DNA of 64,000 nt, from the NCBI RefSeq assembly GCF_047501175.1, contig NZ_JBEQWH010000006.1, forward strand, positions 72,966-136,965. Reading direction: 5' to 3'. Positions 26,377 through 37,400 of this stretch are shown in pieces. Origin of the DNA: Methanoprimaticola sp047501175 (GTDB lineage: Archaea > Thermoplasmatota > Thermoplasmata > Methanomassiliicoccales > Methanomethylophilaceae). Position numbers and translations under genes: made by a program. The notes beneath the pieces are model-generated. The model worked only from the letters and a program-made list of their open reading frames with translations, did no database searches and had not been told where the DNA came from. Every line of letters starts with the position of its first letter. Position 1 is the stretch's first letter.

Positions 26377-26901
26377 TCAGGCACCTTCGTACGTCACGAG
26401 GGATTCCACGTCGTACTTCTTGAGCTTCTCCCTTCCCTTGAGTCCGGCGAGCTCCATGACGAAGCAGATCTTCACTACCTCCCCGCCCTCGCGCTCGACC
26501 ATCTTCACTATGGCCTCGGTCGTCCCGCCGGTAGCGATGAGGTCGTCGACGATGATGACCCTCTGACCGGGCTTGATGGCGTCCTTGTGCATCTCGAGGG
26601 TGGCGCTGCCGTATTCGAGGTCGTAGTCCTCGGATATGGTCTCCCTAGGGAGCTTGCCCTTCTTCCTCACGAGGATGAATCCCTTGTTGAGGGCGTATGC
26701 GACGGGGGTCCCGAAGATGAAGCCTCTCGATTCGGATCCGACCACCAGGTCGAAGTCCAGGTCGCGGACCATGTCCACAAGTCCGTCTATGGACAGTTTG
26801 AGTCCGTCAGGACTGCTCATGATGGTGGTGACGTCCCTGAACATGATCCCGGGCTTGGGGAAATCGGGGATGTTGGTGATGTAATCCTCAATGTTGCTCA
26901 T
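26377..26901 (-). CDS. apt: Adenine phosphoribosyltransferase
   Basis: A type I phosphoribosyltransferase that makes AMP from adenine and PRPP. The PRPP loop VIIVDDLIATGGT is present, as are FPKPGIMFRDVT and ESRGFIFGTPVA, characteristic of bacterial-type Apt. At about 174 residues it is of normal size. ATG 26901 is used; ATG 26913 is an alternative. An AT-rich CTTTTTAATT (minus strand, about 26926-26935) is the likely TATA element. Confidence 0.92.
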   Translation of the reverse strand: MSNIEDYITNIPDFPKPGIMFRDVTTIMSSPDGLKLSIDGLVDMVRDLDFDLVVGSESRGFIFGTPVAYALNKGFILVRKKGKLPRETISEDYDLEYGSATLEMHKDAIKPGQRVIIVDDLIATGGTTEAIVKMVEREGGEVVKICFVMELAGLKGREKLKKYDVESLVTYEGA

Positions 26902-26942
26902 CGGAATGGTCACCGTGGCGTGAATTAAAAAGCTTCTTCACA

Positions 26943-26958
26943 CGCCCTGTACGCACAG
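26943..26958. other. Small inverted repeat in the apt upstream region
   Basis: CCCTGT and ACAGGG form a 6-bp stem with a 4-nt loop, between the apt promoter and the small zinc-protein gene. It may be the terminator of the latter. The rest of 26959-27070 shows no feature I can support. Confidence 0.3.
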
Positions 26959-27070
26959 GGGGCAGTCGGGTGACGGTATCGCTCGAGAATACCCGGCTCC
27001 TTGTCCTGTGCTCCCTGTCGTTTCTCTTCCAGAAGGTTCCCCCGAAGGGTAATGGTGTTTGTCGCGGTCA

Positions 27071-27181
27071 TCAGTCGAGTCTTGCGAACTGTCGCGACCC
27101 ACACAGGAGACAAGTGTCGAGCGACCGGTCTTTCTCCGCGCAGGTCCTCAGCTGGCAGTTCTCGCCGCAGATCTGGATCAC
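27071..27181 (-). CDS. Very small zinc-binding protein (four-cysteine)
   Basis: A 36-codon minus-strand reading frame from GTG 27181 to TGA 27071. It carries cysteines in the pattern CGENC, TC, then CLLCG, which could hold one zinc, followed by a short basic/aromatic tail. Counted in frame, the five codons before the GTG read IGKRK with ATC first. A strong Shine-Dalgarno AGGAGGT lies 8 nt before that ATC and 23 nt before the GTG, so the true start may be upstream or may have been altered. There is no homology I can name. It is the only protein-like frame in this 540-nt intergenic region. Confidence 0.45.
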   Translation of the reverse strand: MIQICGENCQLRTCAEKDRSLDTCLLCGSRQFARLD

Positions 27182-27443
27182 TTTACGTTTACCGATGTTT
27201 GCTTACCTCCTGAGTATGATATGTGTGTCCACAATATTTCAATGTTTCTATTGACTCATATGGATTTCGAAGGAATGTTGTCGGATAATGCTGTAATCGT
27301 ATGATTATAAACGAAATTCGTAGAAATATTACCGTAATCTTTGGTAGATGGATGTATGATGTCCGATCATGGGATCCACAGTATGCGGTGGATGAGAAGG
27401 TCCAGGGTCCGCAGACCCTGTAAGGTCTCCCGCCAGGGATGTT
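27182..27443. other. AT-rich intergenic region
   Basis: This stretch holds the Shine-Dalgarno of the small zinc protein (27205-27215 on the minus strand), an AT-rich unassigned part, and AGGGTC/GACCCT near 27404-27419, a hairpin suited to terminating the SPFH operon. No further gene is seen. Confidence 0.4.
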
Positions 27444-28544
27444 TCAGTACAGCTGTTCCGAGCAGTACGGGCAGAACTTGGGGGTCTTGGGAAGACCGCT
27501 GATGTTCTGTCCGCAGTAGGGGCAGTTGTTGAATCTCGGTGCACCGCCCGGCGCGGGAGCGGCGGCCTGAGGCTGAGGGGGCTGTTGGCTCTGGGCCTGG
27601 GGCGAGGGCTGCCCGCAGTTGTTGCAGAACTTGTACGGGTAGTCGTTGGGCGACCCGCAGTAGGGGCACAGGACCTTGGGCTGCTGCTGCATCTGGGCGG
27701 CCGCGGCCTGCTGGCCCTGGACACCGTACAGGGGCTGCTGTTGGAGCTGCTGGTACATCTGGGGGAACAGGAGCATTCCCGTGCCCATCGCCGCACCGCC
27801 CTCCGAGTTGCCGATGGCGTCGGCCATCCTGTCCATGACCTCGTACCTCTTGAACGCCTCTCCGTTGGCGCTGCTGAACTGGAGGTACTCGAAGATCTTC
27901 TTCTGGTCCTCGTCGGTGGTGCGCACCTCGGAGATCTTGAGGCTGAGGAGTTCGACGCCCCTCTGCTGGAAGTACTGCTCCACCATGACCTTGGTGGTGG
28001 TGGAGGCCTTCTCGAGGTTCCCGTACACGTCCATGTAGCACTGCTTCGTGAGCTGTTGCGTGATCTGCTCGTTGATGAAGCTCTTCATGAACATGTTGAC
28101 GTCACCGGTGGTGTAGGACTTCAGCCCGCCCAGGACCTGCGTGTAGAACACGGGGATGTCGTTGATGCGGAACTGGAAGTCCCCGTTGGACATCAGTGTT
28201 ATCGGTACCTCGTAGCCCTGGGCCGCCTTGATCATGGCGCGGATGCCCCATTTCCCGTTGAACATCTTCAGGGACACGAATATGATCTGCACCTTGAACG
28301 GGGTCTCCTTGTAGCCGAGCGCGAGGTTGTACAGCTTGGTCAGCCAGGGGATGTTCGAGGACGTGATCATGTGCCTGCCGGGCTCCAGGACGCCGGTGAG
28401 CTGTCCGTCCCTGGCGAATATCGCCACGGCGTGCTCGGGGACGGTGACCGAGGTCAGGGTCCTGAGGTCGTCGTGCTCGTACGCGTATATGATGTCGTCA
28501 GGCCCCTGGTTCTCCCAGAATACAACGTTGGTCTTTCCCATCAT
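27444..28544 (-). CDS. SPFH-domain protein with C-terminal double zinc ribbon
   Basis: A 366-residue protein resembling Bacillus YdjI and 'virion core protein'-type SPFH proteins. The SPFH/band-7 domain covers about residues 25-240. A Q/A/P-rich linker follows, with two zinc-ribbon halves (CPYCGSPNDYPYKFCNNCG and CPYCGQN with a final CPYCSEQLY). SPFH proteins form membrane-associated oligomers; there is no N-terminal membrane helix, so binding may be peripheral. It is the last gene of a five-gene operon, overlapping the upstream gene by 4 nt. Confidence 0.85.
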   Translation of the reverse strand: MMGKTNVVFWENQGPDDIIYAYEHDDLRTLTSVTVPEHAVAIFARDGQLTGVLEPGRHMITSSNIPWLTKLYNLALGYKETPFKVQIIFVSLKMFNGKWGIRAMIKAAQGYEVPITLMSNGDFQFRINDIPVFYTQVLGGLKSYTTGDVNMFMKSFINEQITQQLTKQCYMDVYGNLEKASTTTKVMVEQYFQQRGVELLSLKISEVRTTDEDQKKIFEYLQFSSANGEAFKRYEVMDRMADAIGNSEGGAAMGTGMLLFPQMYQQLQQQPLYGVQGQQAAAAQMQQQPKVLCPYCGSPNDYPYKFCNNCGQPSPQAQSQQPPQPQAAAPAPGGAPRFNNCPYCGQNISGLPKTPKFCPYCSEQLY

Positions 28545-29083
28545 TCATCATCTCCTTCCGTGGCGAATCCTCTCATGACAGTCTCCCTCTGGTCGTAGTC
28601 CTCGATCATGGAGTCCACTCCCCTCTCGAGGTTCCTCATCTCGGCCTTGGCCTCCGCCCCGAGATCGACCGTTTTCAGAAGGTCCGAGGTGGCCTCCCTG
28701 AGCAACAGGATGTCCTCTATCAGCTTGGCATCCCATCTCACCAGGGCGTCCAGGTCGGACTCGTCGATCTTGACGGCGGTGTGGAATCCGGAGTATCCAT
28801 TGACCGCTTTCCTGACCTTGACGTCGTACCTGTCGATCTTGGTCCTGATCCTCTCCATGTCCATCATGAGCTCCGGCTGATCGACGAGCTCTCTCTGGAT
28901 GGTCGAGAGGTCGGCCTTCGTTCCCTGTATGGACCTGGCGACCTCGTTCCTGACGGCCCTGTCCTCCTCCCTGCGGAGGTTCTTCTCCTTGTATCCTCTG
29001 TATATGGGGATGTACAGGGCGATCCTCTCGGTGAGGGACATCTTGTCCTTCATTTCGGATTTGACTTTCTCGTCGATGGACAT
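28541..29083 (-). CDS. Coiled-coil protein of the SPFH operon
   Basis: A 180-residue, charged, largely helical protein with no membrane segment. Residues 45-120 look like a coiled coil. ATG 29083 (MSIDEKVKSEM) is chosen because it sits 2 nt after the previous stop. I cannot assign a family. Its place and helical nature recall the PspA-like member (YdjF) of the bacterial ydj operon, but no PspA signature is evident. The stop overlaps the SPFH gene start. Confidence 0.65.
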   Translation of the reverse strand: MSIDEKVKSEMKDKMSLTERIALYIPIYRGYKEKNLRREEDRAVRNEVARSIQGTKADLSTIQRELVDQPELMMDMERIRTKIDRYDVKVRKAVNGYSGFHTAVKIDESDLDALVRWDAKLIEDILLLREATSDLLKTVDLGAEAKAEMRNLERGVDSMIEDYDQRETVMRGFATEGDDE

Positions 29084-29085
29084 GT

Positions 29086-29454
29086 TCACACGTTCCTGTT
29101 CTTCATTGCCATTATGATCCCGACCACTGCCAGTATTATGATCAGCACCGCCACGGTGATCAGCACCTCTCCGGTGAATCCCCAGACGAGGCATGTGATG
29201 CCGACGCCCGCGACTACGGTCCCTGCCGCGAGGGCGGCATCGGCATCGGAGGGTCCGAAGTTGTTCTCCCCTCCGCTCTTGAGGAAGCTCGTCCCCGCCA
29301 TGTATATCCCGTAGACCAGGAGCAGCGTCCCGAAGGCGCAGATCAGGTCTCCCTGGTACCAGTACAGTATGATCGCAAGTGCGGCCGCGATGAGGAGTGC
29401 CCCTACCGCGACAGCGTTCCATGTTCTGGGTTTCAACCCGTTTTCGTCTGTCAT
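29086..29454 (-). CDS. Small four-helix membrane protein of the SPFH operon
   Basis: A 122-residue protein with four hydrophobic segments (about 14-31, 37-54, 75-92, 96-115) and a Gly/Asn loop between the second and third. It probably anchors or senses the membrane for the SPFH module, comparable in position to a ydjH-type gene. No catalytic residues are visible. It lies 10 nt after the zinc-ribbon gene. Confidence 0.65.
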   Translation of the reverse strand: MTDENGLKPRTWNAVAVGALLIAAALAIILYWYQGDLICAFGTLLLVYGIYMAGTSFLKSGGENNFGPSDADAALAAGTVVAGVGITCLVWGFTGEVLITVAVLIIILAVVGIIMAMKNRNV

Positions 29455-29464
29455 CTCGTTCCTC

Positions 29465-31012
29465 TCACAGTTTGATCAGTTTGTCCGCTCCGGAGCCCAA
29501 TACCCTGGGCTCCAGGCCGTTGAATGCGTTCGGCAGGGCCACGCGTCCGCCCTCGATCGAGCACGGCACGTAGATCAGCTTCTTCACGTTGGGTCTGCTG
29601 AGCTTCAGCTTCGAGTGCGACTGGGCACATTGGGTGAGGTACATCTCCACGAGCCTGGACGCCTCCGTCTTCGTGCACAGGGGCACGACAATGGTCCTGG
29701 ACCCGGGCGAGTTGTCGGCCGCGGAGTCCGCTAGCCTTCCGATGCCTGCGCCGCCGCTGATGCTCTGCTCCTCTCCCTTTAGCCTGTTGAGGATCGAGCT
29801 CTCCGGTGCAGCGGCGAATATGTCCGTCAGGCCGGTACGCGGGTTCGACAGCGCCTCGGGGGATATCGTGAACGTGGCGGGGATCAGGAGGTCCTCGCTG
29901 ACAACCACCGACTTCTTGGAGAACAGGGACCCCGTCGTGAAGCTGTACTGCAGGTCCACGTCCCAGAACGGGAACAGGACATCGCCTCCGCCAGTGCATA
30001 TCGGGAGGGTCCCGCCGTTCCTGCCCGTCACTATGTCCCTGACGTATCCGAACAGCTCGTAGTCCCTGTCCTCGCGGGACAGCAGCCTGTCCCACTGTGG
30101 ATTGGACGGGAGCTTGAGCGATGAGATCTCGGTTATGAGGTTCAGTGTCTTGAGCGGGTCCTTGGAGGTCCCGTTGTTGACCATGTCCGCCACGTTCTTC
30201 AGTGTCCTGCTCTGTGCGATTTCGAGGTCGACCGCACGGAGCGTCATGGCAAGCTTCGGGTTCGCGAGGAGCTCCCTCTTGGCGGCCTCCAGCTTGGAGA
30301 TCGCCTCCTCCGCTTTGGCGGAACAGCCGAGGGCGTCGCCGTTGAGCACCATGTCCGATGCGGAGCACACCTCCGACAGGGCATTCAGCCTGGATCCGAG
30401 GGGCTCGTACCCCTCGCATCCGGATATCGCATCTGCGGACTCCTTGAAGTTCTTGGACATCAGGGCGAATCTGCCCGGCACGGTGTCCGACAGGAGCTTG
30501 GAATTGTTGACTATCAGGGCGTACGCGTTCGCTATGCCCTCTCCCGCCCTTATGGAGGCGCGGCTCTCGTCGTCCACCGCGAGGGGTGCTACGCTCTTGA
30601 GCCTCGCATCGAACTCGAACGCCTGTGTGGACGTGTGGTTGGACCTCACCGGCTCGCCTTTGCTGAAGGGGAGCACGATGAGCGGGGATGCGATCACGGC
30701 GTTCAGGGCGAACCTGTACTCGTTGATCTCCACCTCCACACGCGGTTTCACGTTGTTGATGAATATGTTGTGCCTTGCGATGGGATCGACGTTCTCGCTC
30801 TGGCCCATCATGAAGCCGCCGGGGATCGTCTTCGAGATCCAGCTCTGGATCTGCCCCATCATCTGCTCCATGTACTTCTTGGCGTCCAGCCTCTGCTGGG
30901 TGGTGCCGCAGCTGGGGCACGTGACGTACGGGGATTCGGACTCGATGTCCCTCCTGTCCAGGGGTGCGCCGCAGTACTTGCAGCGCAGTTCGACCATCTC
31001 GTCCATGTTCAT
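29465..31012 (-). CDS. Large zinc-ribbon protein of the SPFH operon
   Basis: A 515-residue soluble protein. The N-terminal zinc ribbon has CKYCG at residues 11-15 and CPSCG at 33-37. A helical middle and a C-terminal beta-rich part (PFWDVDLQYSF, then VVSEDLLIPATF) follow. Its size, ribbon and operon position are those of YdjG-type partners of SPFH proteins. The molecular role is unknown; it may deliver or sense substrates at a stressed membrane. The start overlaps the upstream gene's stop by 4 nt. Confidence 0.7.
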   Translation of the reverse strand: MNMDEMVELRCKYCGAPLDRRDIESESPYVTCPSCGTTQQRLDAKKYMEQMMGQIQSWISKTIPGGFMMGQSENVDPIARHNIFINNVKPRVEVEINEYRFALNAVIASPLIVLPFSKGEPVRSNHTSTQAFEFDARLKSVAPLAVDDESRASIRAGEGIANAYALIVNNSKLLSDTVPGRFALMSKNFKESADAISGCEGYEPLGSRLNALSEVCSASDMVLNGDALGCSAKAEEAISKLEAAKRELLANPKLAMTLRAVDLEIAQSRTLKNVADMVNNGTSKDPLKTLNLITEISSLKLPSNPQWDRLLSREDRDYELFGYVRDIVTGRNGGTLPICTGGGDVLFPFWDVDLQYSFTTGSLFSKKSVVVSEDLLIPATFTISPEALSNPRTGLTDIFAAAPESSILNRLKGEEQSISGGAGIGRLADSAADNSPGSRTIVVPLCTKTEASRLVEMYLTQCAQSHSKLKLSRPNVKKLIYVPCSIEGGRVALPNAFNGLEPRVLGSGADKLIKL

Positions 31013-31941
31013 CTACCCATTCTGGCGAAGGCGATCTGTGTCTGCAGGGCGGCGATCTCCGCCTGGAGCCTCGCCTCCATCGCCTGCATGTGCTGCATCG
31101 TCTGCTGATAGTATGCCCTGGAGATCTCGTCGGACCTGTTGGAGATGGCCGTGTAGCACGCGCGACAGATGTATATGTGCTGGCTGTCGGCCCTGGATGC
31201 GGCGGCGGACGAGGCCTTGTCCTCGAGGGACGGGGACACCTCCGCCGGTGCGGAGTAGAAGTGGATCCCCTCTCCGATGGCGATCCTCCCGCACATCCAA
31301 CAGGTGCACGTACGCGAGTACTCCTGGACCCTGCGCATGTTCTCGTCCGTGGACTGGCCGTTCTGCTGGCGGTATCCCGCGGCGATCTGCTGGTATTCCG
31401 CAGCCTGCCTGGGGTCGTCGAACACGCATCCGTCGGCCATGGACTCGTATGCCACGGCCATCAGGTTGTAGAACTCCGTGTTACCGGTGATGGACGTGTC
31501 CTTCTTGAAGAGCGAGATCGCGATGAGGCTCTTGCCCCCGATCCTGGACTGGTAGTCGGCCGCGAGCTCCTGGAGCGCCTTCCCCTTCTCGACCAGCGCA
31601 TTGCCGCTCCCGCCCGAGGACAGGAGCTGGATCTTCCTTACCGTGAGCTCGCACTCGGTCTTCATGTCCTCGACATCTATGACGTCCAGGCCGAACTCCA
31701 CCTCTTTGGCGGAGGTCAGCTTGTTCAGAGACGTGAGGAGGTTCTGGTACGCGGACGCGTTAGTGAGCCTGCCGCTGAGGTCGATGAGCGCCACCTGCAC
31801 CGCGGCCACGTCATCGACACCGCCGTCTTTGTCTATCGACTTGATGAGGTATTCGCGCGCTTTGGCGAATTCACCTCTCTTGATGAGCTCCTTGCTGCTC
31901 TCATAGAGCTCATCCCCGTTCTTGAATAGCTTGAACGCCAT
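31009..31941 (-). CDS. Helical repeat protein with zinc-binding cysteines, first gene of SPFH operon
   Basis: A 310-residue protein. The N-terminal half looks like TPR-type helical hairpins (SSKELIKRGEFAKAREYLIK). CWMC near residue 215 and CRAC near 260 probably bind one zinc, and a Gln/Met-rich coiled coil ends the protein. No family name is certain. An AT-rich TATTACC element near 31977-31983 on the minus strand may be the operon promoter. Confidence 0.65.
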   Translation of the reverse strand: MAFKLFKNGDELYESSKELIKRGEFAKAREYLIKSIDKDGGVDDVAAVQVALIDLSGRLTNASAYQNLLTSLNKLTSAKEVEFGLDVIDVEDMKTECELTVRKIQLLSSGGSGNALVEKGKALQELAADYQSRIGGKSLIAISLFKKDTSITGNTEFYNLMAVAYESMADGCVFDDPRQAAEYQQIAAGYRQQNGQSTDENMRRVQEYSRTCTCWMCGRIAIGEGIHFYSAPAEVSPSLEDKASSAAASRADSQHIYICRACYTAISNRSDEISRAYYQQTMQHMQAMEARLQAEIAALQTQIAFARMGR

Positions 31942-32141
31942 CCTTAATCCCTGCTACCTGTATCGATGAATAGGTAATAAAATCCCGTCCTAGCCCGTTC
32001 GGGATCCGGGAGGATCCGGGCCCGCGTGCAAGGGATGGAAGCCAGGCCATGTACGCAGGTCGCACCTTCTGTCACGTATCCCTCCGAACGGTCCCCCCAC
32101 GCATCCCATTGTACGTCGATAGGTTGTGGTTATTCAGTTTT

Positions 32142-32161
32142 GATTAGATATTTGTCTAATC
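32142..32161 (+). promoter_or_regulatory. Palindromic operator candidate upstream of glnA
   Basis: GATTAGA and TCTAATC are perfect 7-bp arms with a 6-nt spacer, about 42 bp upstream of the TATA element GTTTATATT (32203-32211). The TATA element itself is framed by GAAT-N6-ATTC (near 32199-32212). Both are candidates for nitrogen control of glnA; the regulator is not identified. Confidence 0.5.
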
Positions 32162-32233
32162 TGCACGCTGATAACTGGATTTTCATCATAAAATTACGGA
32201 ATGTTTATATTCAGGTAAGTATGACTGGGGATT

Positions 32234-34420
<2,187 letters not shown>

Positions 34421-34444
34421 TCCGATGGAAAGGTGGACACGACG

Positions 34445-37400
34445 ATGAACGGAGGACTCTACGACCCCGCCAACGACCGTGACAGCTGCGGAGTGGGACT
34501 CGCCGTCAACATGGACGGCGCCAGGTCCCACCGCATCGTGGAGACCGGTCTGAAGCTGTTGGAGAACATGGCCCACAGGGGTGCCGAGAACGGCGACGGC
34601 AAGACCGGCGACGGTGCGGGCATCCTGGTCCAGATTCCACACGGGTTCATCGGGAAACTAGGGGTCCCGGTCCCGGAAGCCGGAAGGTACGGGACCGGAC
34701 TCATCTTCCTGCCGAGGGATCCGCCCTCGGCAGAACGCTTCATCGAACTCTTCAAGGCCGTGTGCCAGAGGTTCGTGGTCAGCGTCATCGCGACGCGCGA
34801 GGTCCCTGTGGACCACTCGGTCCCTGGACCCATGGCACTGGAGGGCGAGCCCCGCATCGTGCAGGTGTTCGCATCCTCGTACGATTCCCCGGAGACCCTC
34901 GAGAGGAAGCTGTACAGGATAAGGAAGGTCGTCAGCAACAGCATCGCGGCCTCGGACCTCGACGGCAGGGACGATTTCTACATATGCTCCCTGTCGACCA
35001 GGACCATGGTCTACAAGGGGATGCTCACGCCCGAACAGCTCCGCGACTACTACCTGGACCTGTCCGATCCCGATTTCGAGTCGGCCATCGCGATGGTCCA
35101 CTCGAGGTTCAGCACCAATACCATGCCCGCATGGAAGCTGGCACAGCCCTTCAGGATGCTCTGTCACAACGGCGAGATCAACACCATCCGCGCCAACCGC
35201 TCATGGATGCAGGCCCGCGAGAGCGTCATGCAGACCGAGCAGATCCCGAACATCGAGGAGATATTCCCCGTGATGCAGGCGGGCATGAGCGACAGCGCGA
35301 CCCTCGACAACGTGTTCGAGTTCCTGACCATGACAGGGAAGAGCATGCCCAACGCCCTGTCCATCATGATCCCGGAGTCCTGGAACGACAGGAACCCGAT
35401 ACCGGACAGTCTGAAGGCGTACTACGAGTACCATTCCATACTGATGGAGCCGTGGGACGGGCCCGCGGCCGTCATGTTCACGGACGGGACCCTTGCCGGC
35501 GGCATGCTGGACAGGAACGGTCTCCGTCCCGCCAGGTTCTCCGTCACATCCGACGGAATGATGATCCTGGCATCCGAGGCGGGGGTCATCCCTCTGAGGT
35601 CAGAGGAGGTCATCGAGACCGGGCGTCTCAGGCCCGGGAAGATGCTCCTCGTCGACACGTCGAAGGGACGCATCCTGCGCGACACGGAGATCAAGGAGGC
35701 CCTCGCGAAGGCGTACCCCTACCGCGACTGGCTCGAGAGGAACCGCCTCGACCTGGACAAGCTGTCCTCGGGCAGGCAGGTGGGCCGCGCCGTCGAGGGA
35801 TACGGGCCGAAGCTCGCCGAGTTCGGGTACACCGCGGAGGATTTCAACAAGGTCATGGAGCCCATGGTCTCCACCGGGAAGGAGCCTATCGGATCCGCCG
35901 GATTCGATGCGCCGCTGGCGATCATGTCCGATCGCCCCCAGCTCCTGTTCAACTACTTCAGGCAGATGTTCGCCCAGGTCACCAACCCTCCGATCGACCC
36001 GATCAGGGAGGAGCTGGTAATGTCCACGATGGGGTACATCGGCTCGGTCCACCAGAGCATCCTGGACCCGACGCCCAAGCACTGCAAGGTCGTCAAGGCC
36101 CGTCACCCCGTCATCACGAACAGGGAGCTGGACCTCCTGAGGAGCCTCAGGTACAGGGGGTTCGATGCCGTAACGCTCGACACGACGTTCCCCGCGGATC
36201 CTGCGCCCGGGACCCTCGAGAACGAGGTCGCCAGGCTCTGCAGGGAGGCGGAGGCGGCCGTCGACGGAGGTGCCTCATACATAATCCTCTCCGACCGCGG
36301 GGTGTCCGGGGACAGGGCCGCGATGCCCTCCCTCCTCGCCCTCTCGGCGGTGCATCAGCACCTCGTCAGGGAGAAGAAGAGGCTGCAGACCGCCATCGTG
36401 GTCGAGTCCGGGGAGCCCAGGGAGGTCATGCACTTCGCGCTCCTCGTCGGATACGGAGCCAATGCCGTCAATCCGTACATGGCGCTCGCCGCCGTCCAGG
36501 ACATAGTCGACTCGGGCCGTGTGAAGATGGATGCCGACACCGCCGAGGCCAAGTACCTCAAGGCGATCGACAAGGGTCTGCTCAAGGTGATGTCCAAGAT
36601 GGGCATCGCGACCATACGCTCATACCGCGGCTCGAGGCTGTTCGAGACCATCGGGATAGACCGTGCGGTCGCCTCGAAGTACTTCGGGGACACCGCCTCG
36701 CCCGTCTGCGGGATAGGGTTGGACGACATAGCGTCCGAGTATCTCGAGATGCACCGCAGAGCGCTCGCCGGGGACGATGTCCTCGCGGAGGATGCAGGCG
36801 TGTACGCAAGTCGCAAGGGAGGCGAGAGGCACAGCTGGAGCACGGACGCGGTCAAGGCCCTGCGCTCGGCGGCCAGGACCGGGAGCCCTGACGAGTATGC
36901 CAGGTTCGCGTCGGTCGTCGACAACGGCCGTTTCTTCATCCGCGACCTCCTGACCGAGAGAAGGGGGAGTCCCGTTCCTATCGACGATGTCGAGCCGGCG
37001 GAATCCATCATGAGGAGGTTCGAGGTCGGTGCGATCTCATTCGGCGCCATCAGCAAGGAGGCCCACGAGACCCTCGCGGAGGCGATGAACTCCATAGGGT
37101 CCCAGAGCAACACGGGGGAGGGCGGGGAGGACCCGGCCAGGTTCAGGGTCGGACCCGACGGCAGGAACCTCCGCTCCGCCGTGAAGCAGGTGGCATCCGG
37201 AAGGTTCGGGGTCACCGCAGAGTACCTTGTCAATGCGGACGAGCTGCAGATCAAGGTCGCCCAGGGGGCCAAGCCCGGGGAGGGAGGTCAGCTCATGGGG
37301 TTCAAGGTCGACAAGGTCATCGCGGCCATCAGGCACACGATCCCGGGGATAACCCTGATCTCGCCGCCGCCCCATCACGACATATATTCCATCGAGGACC

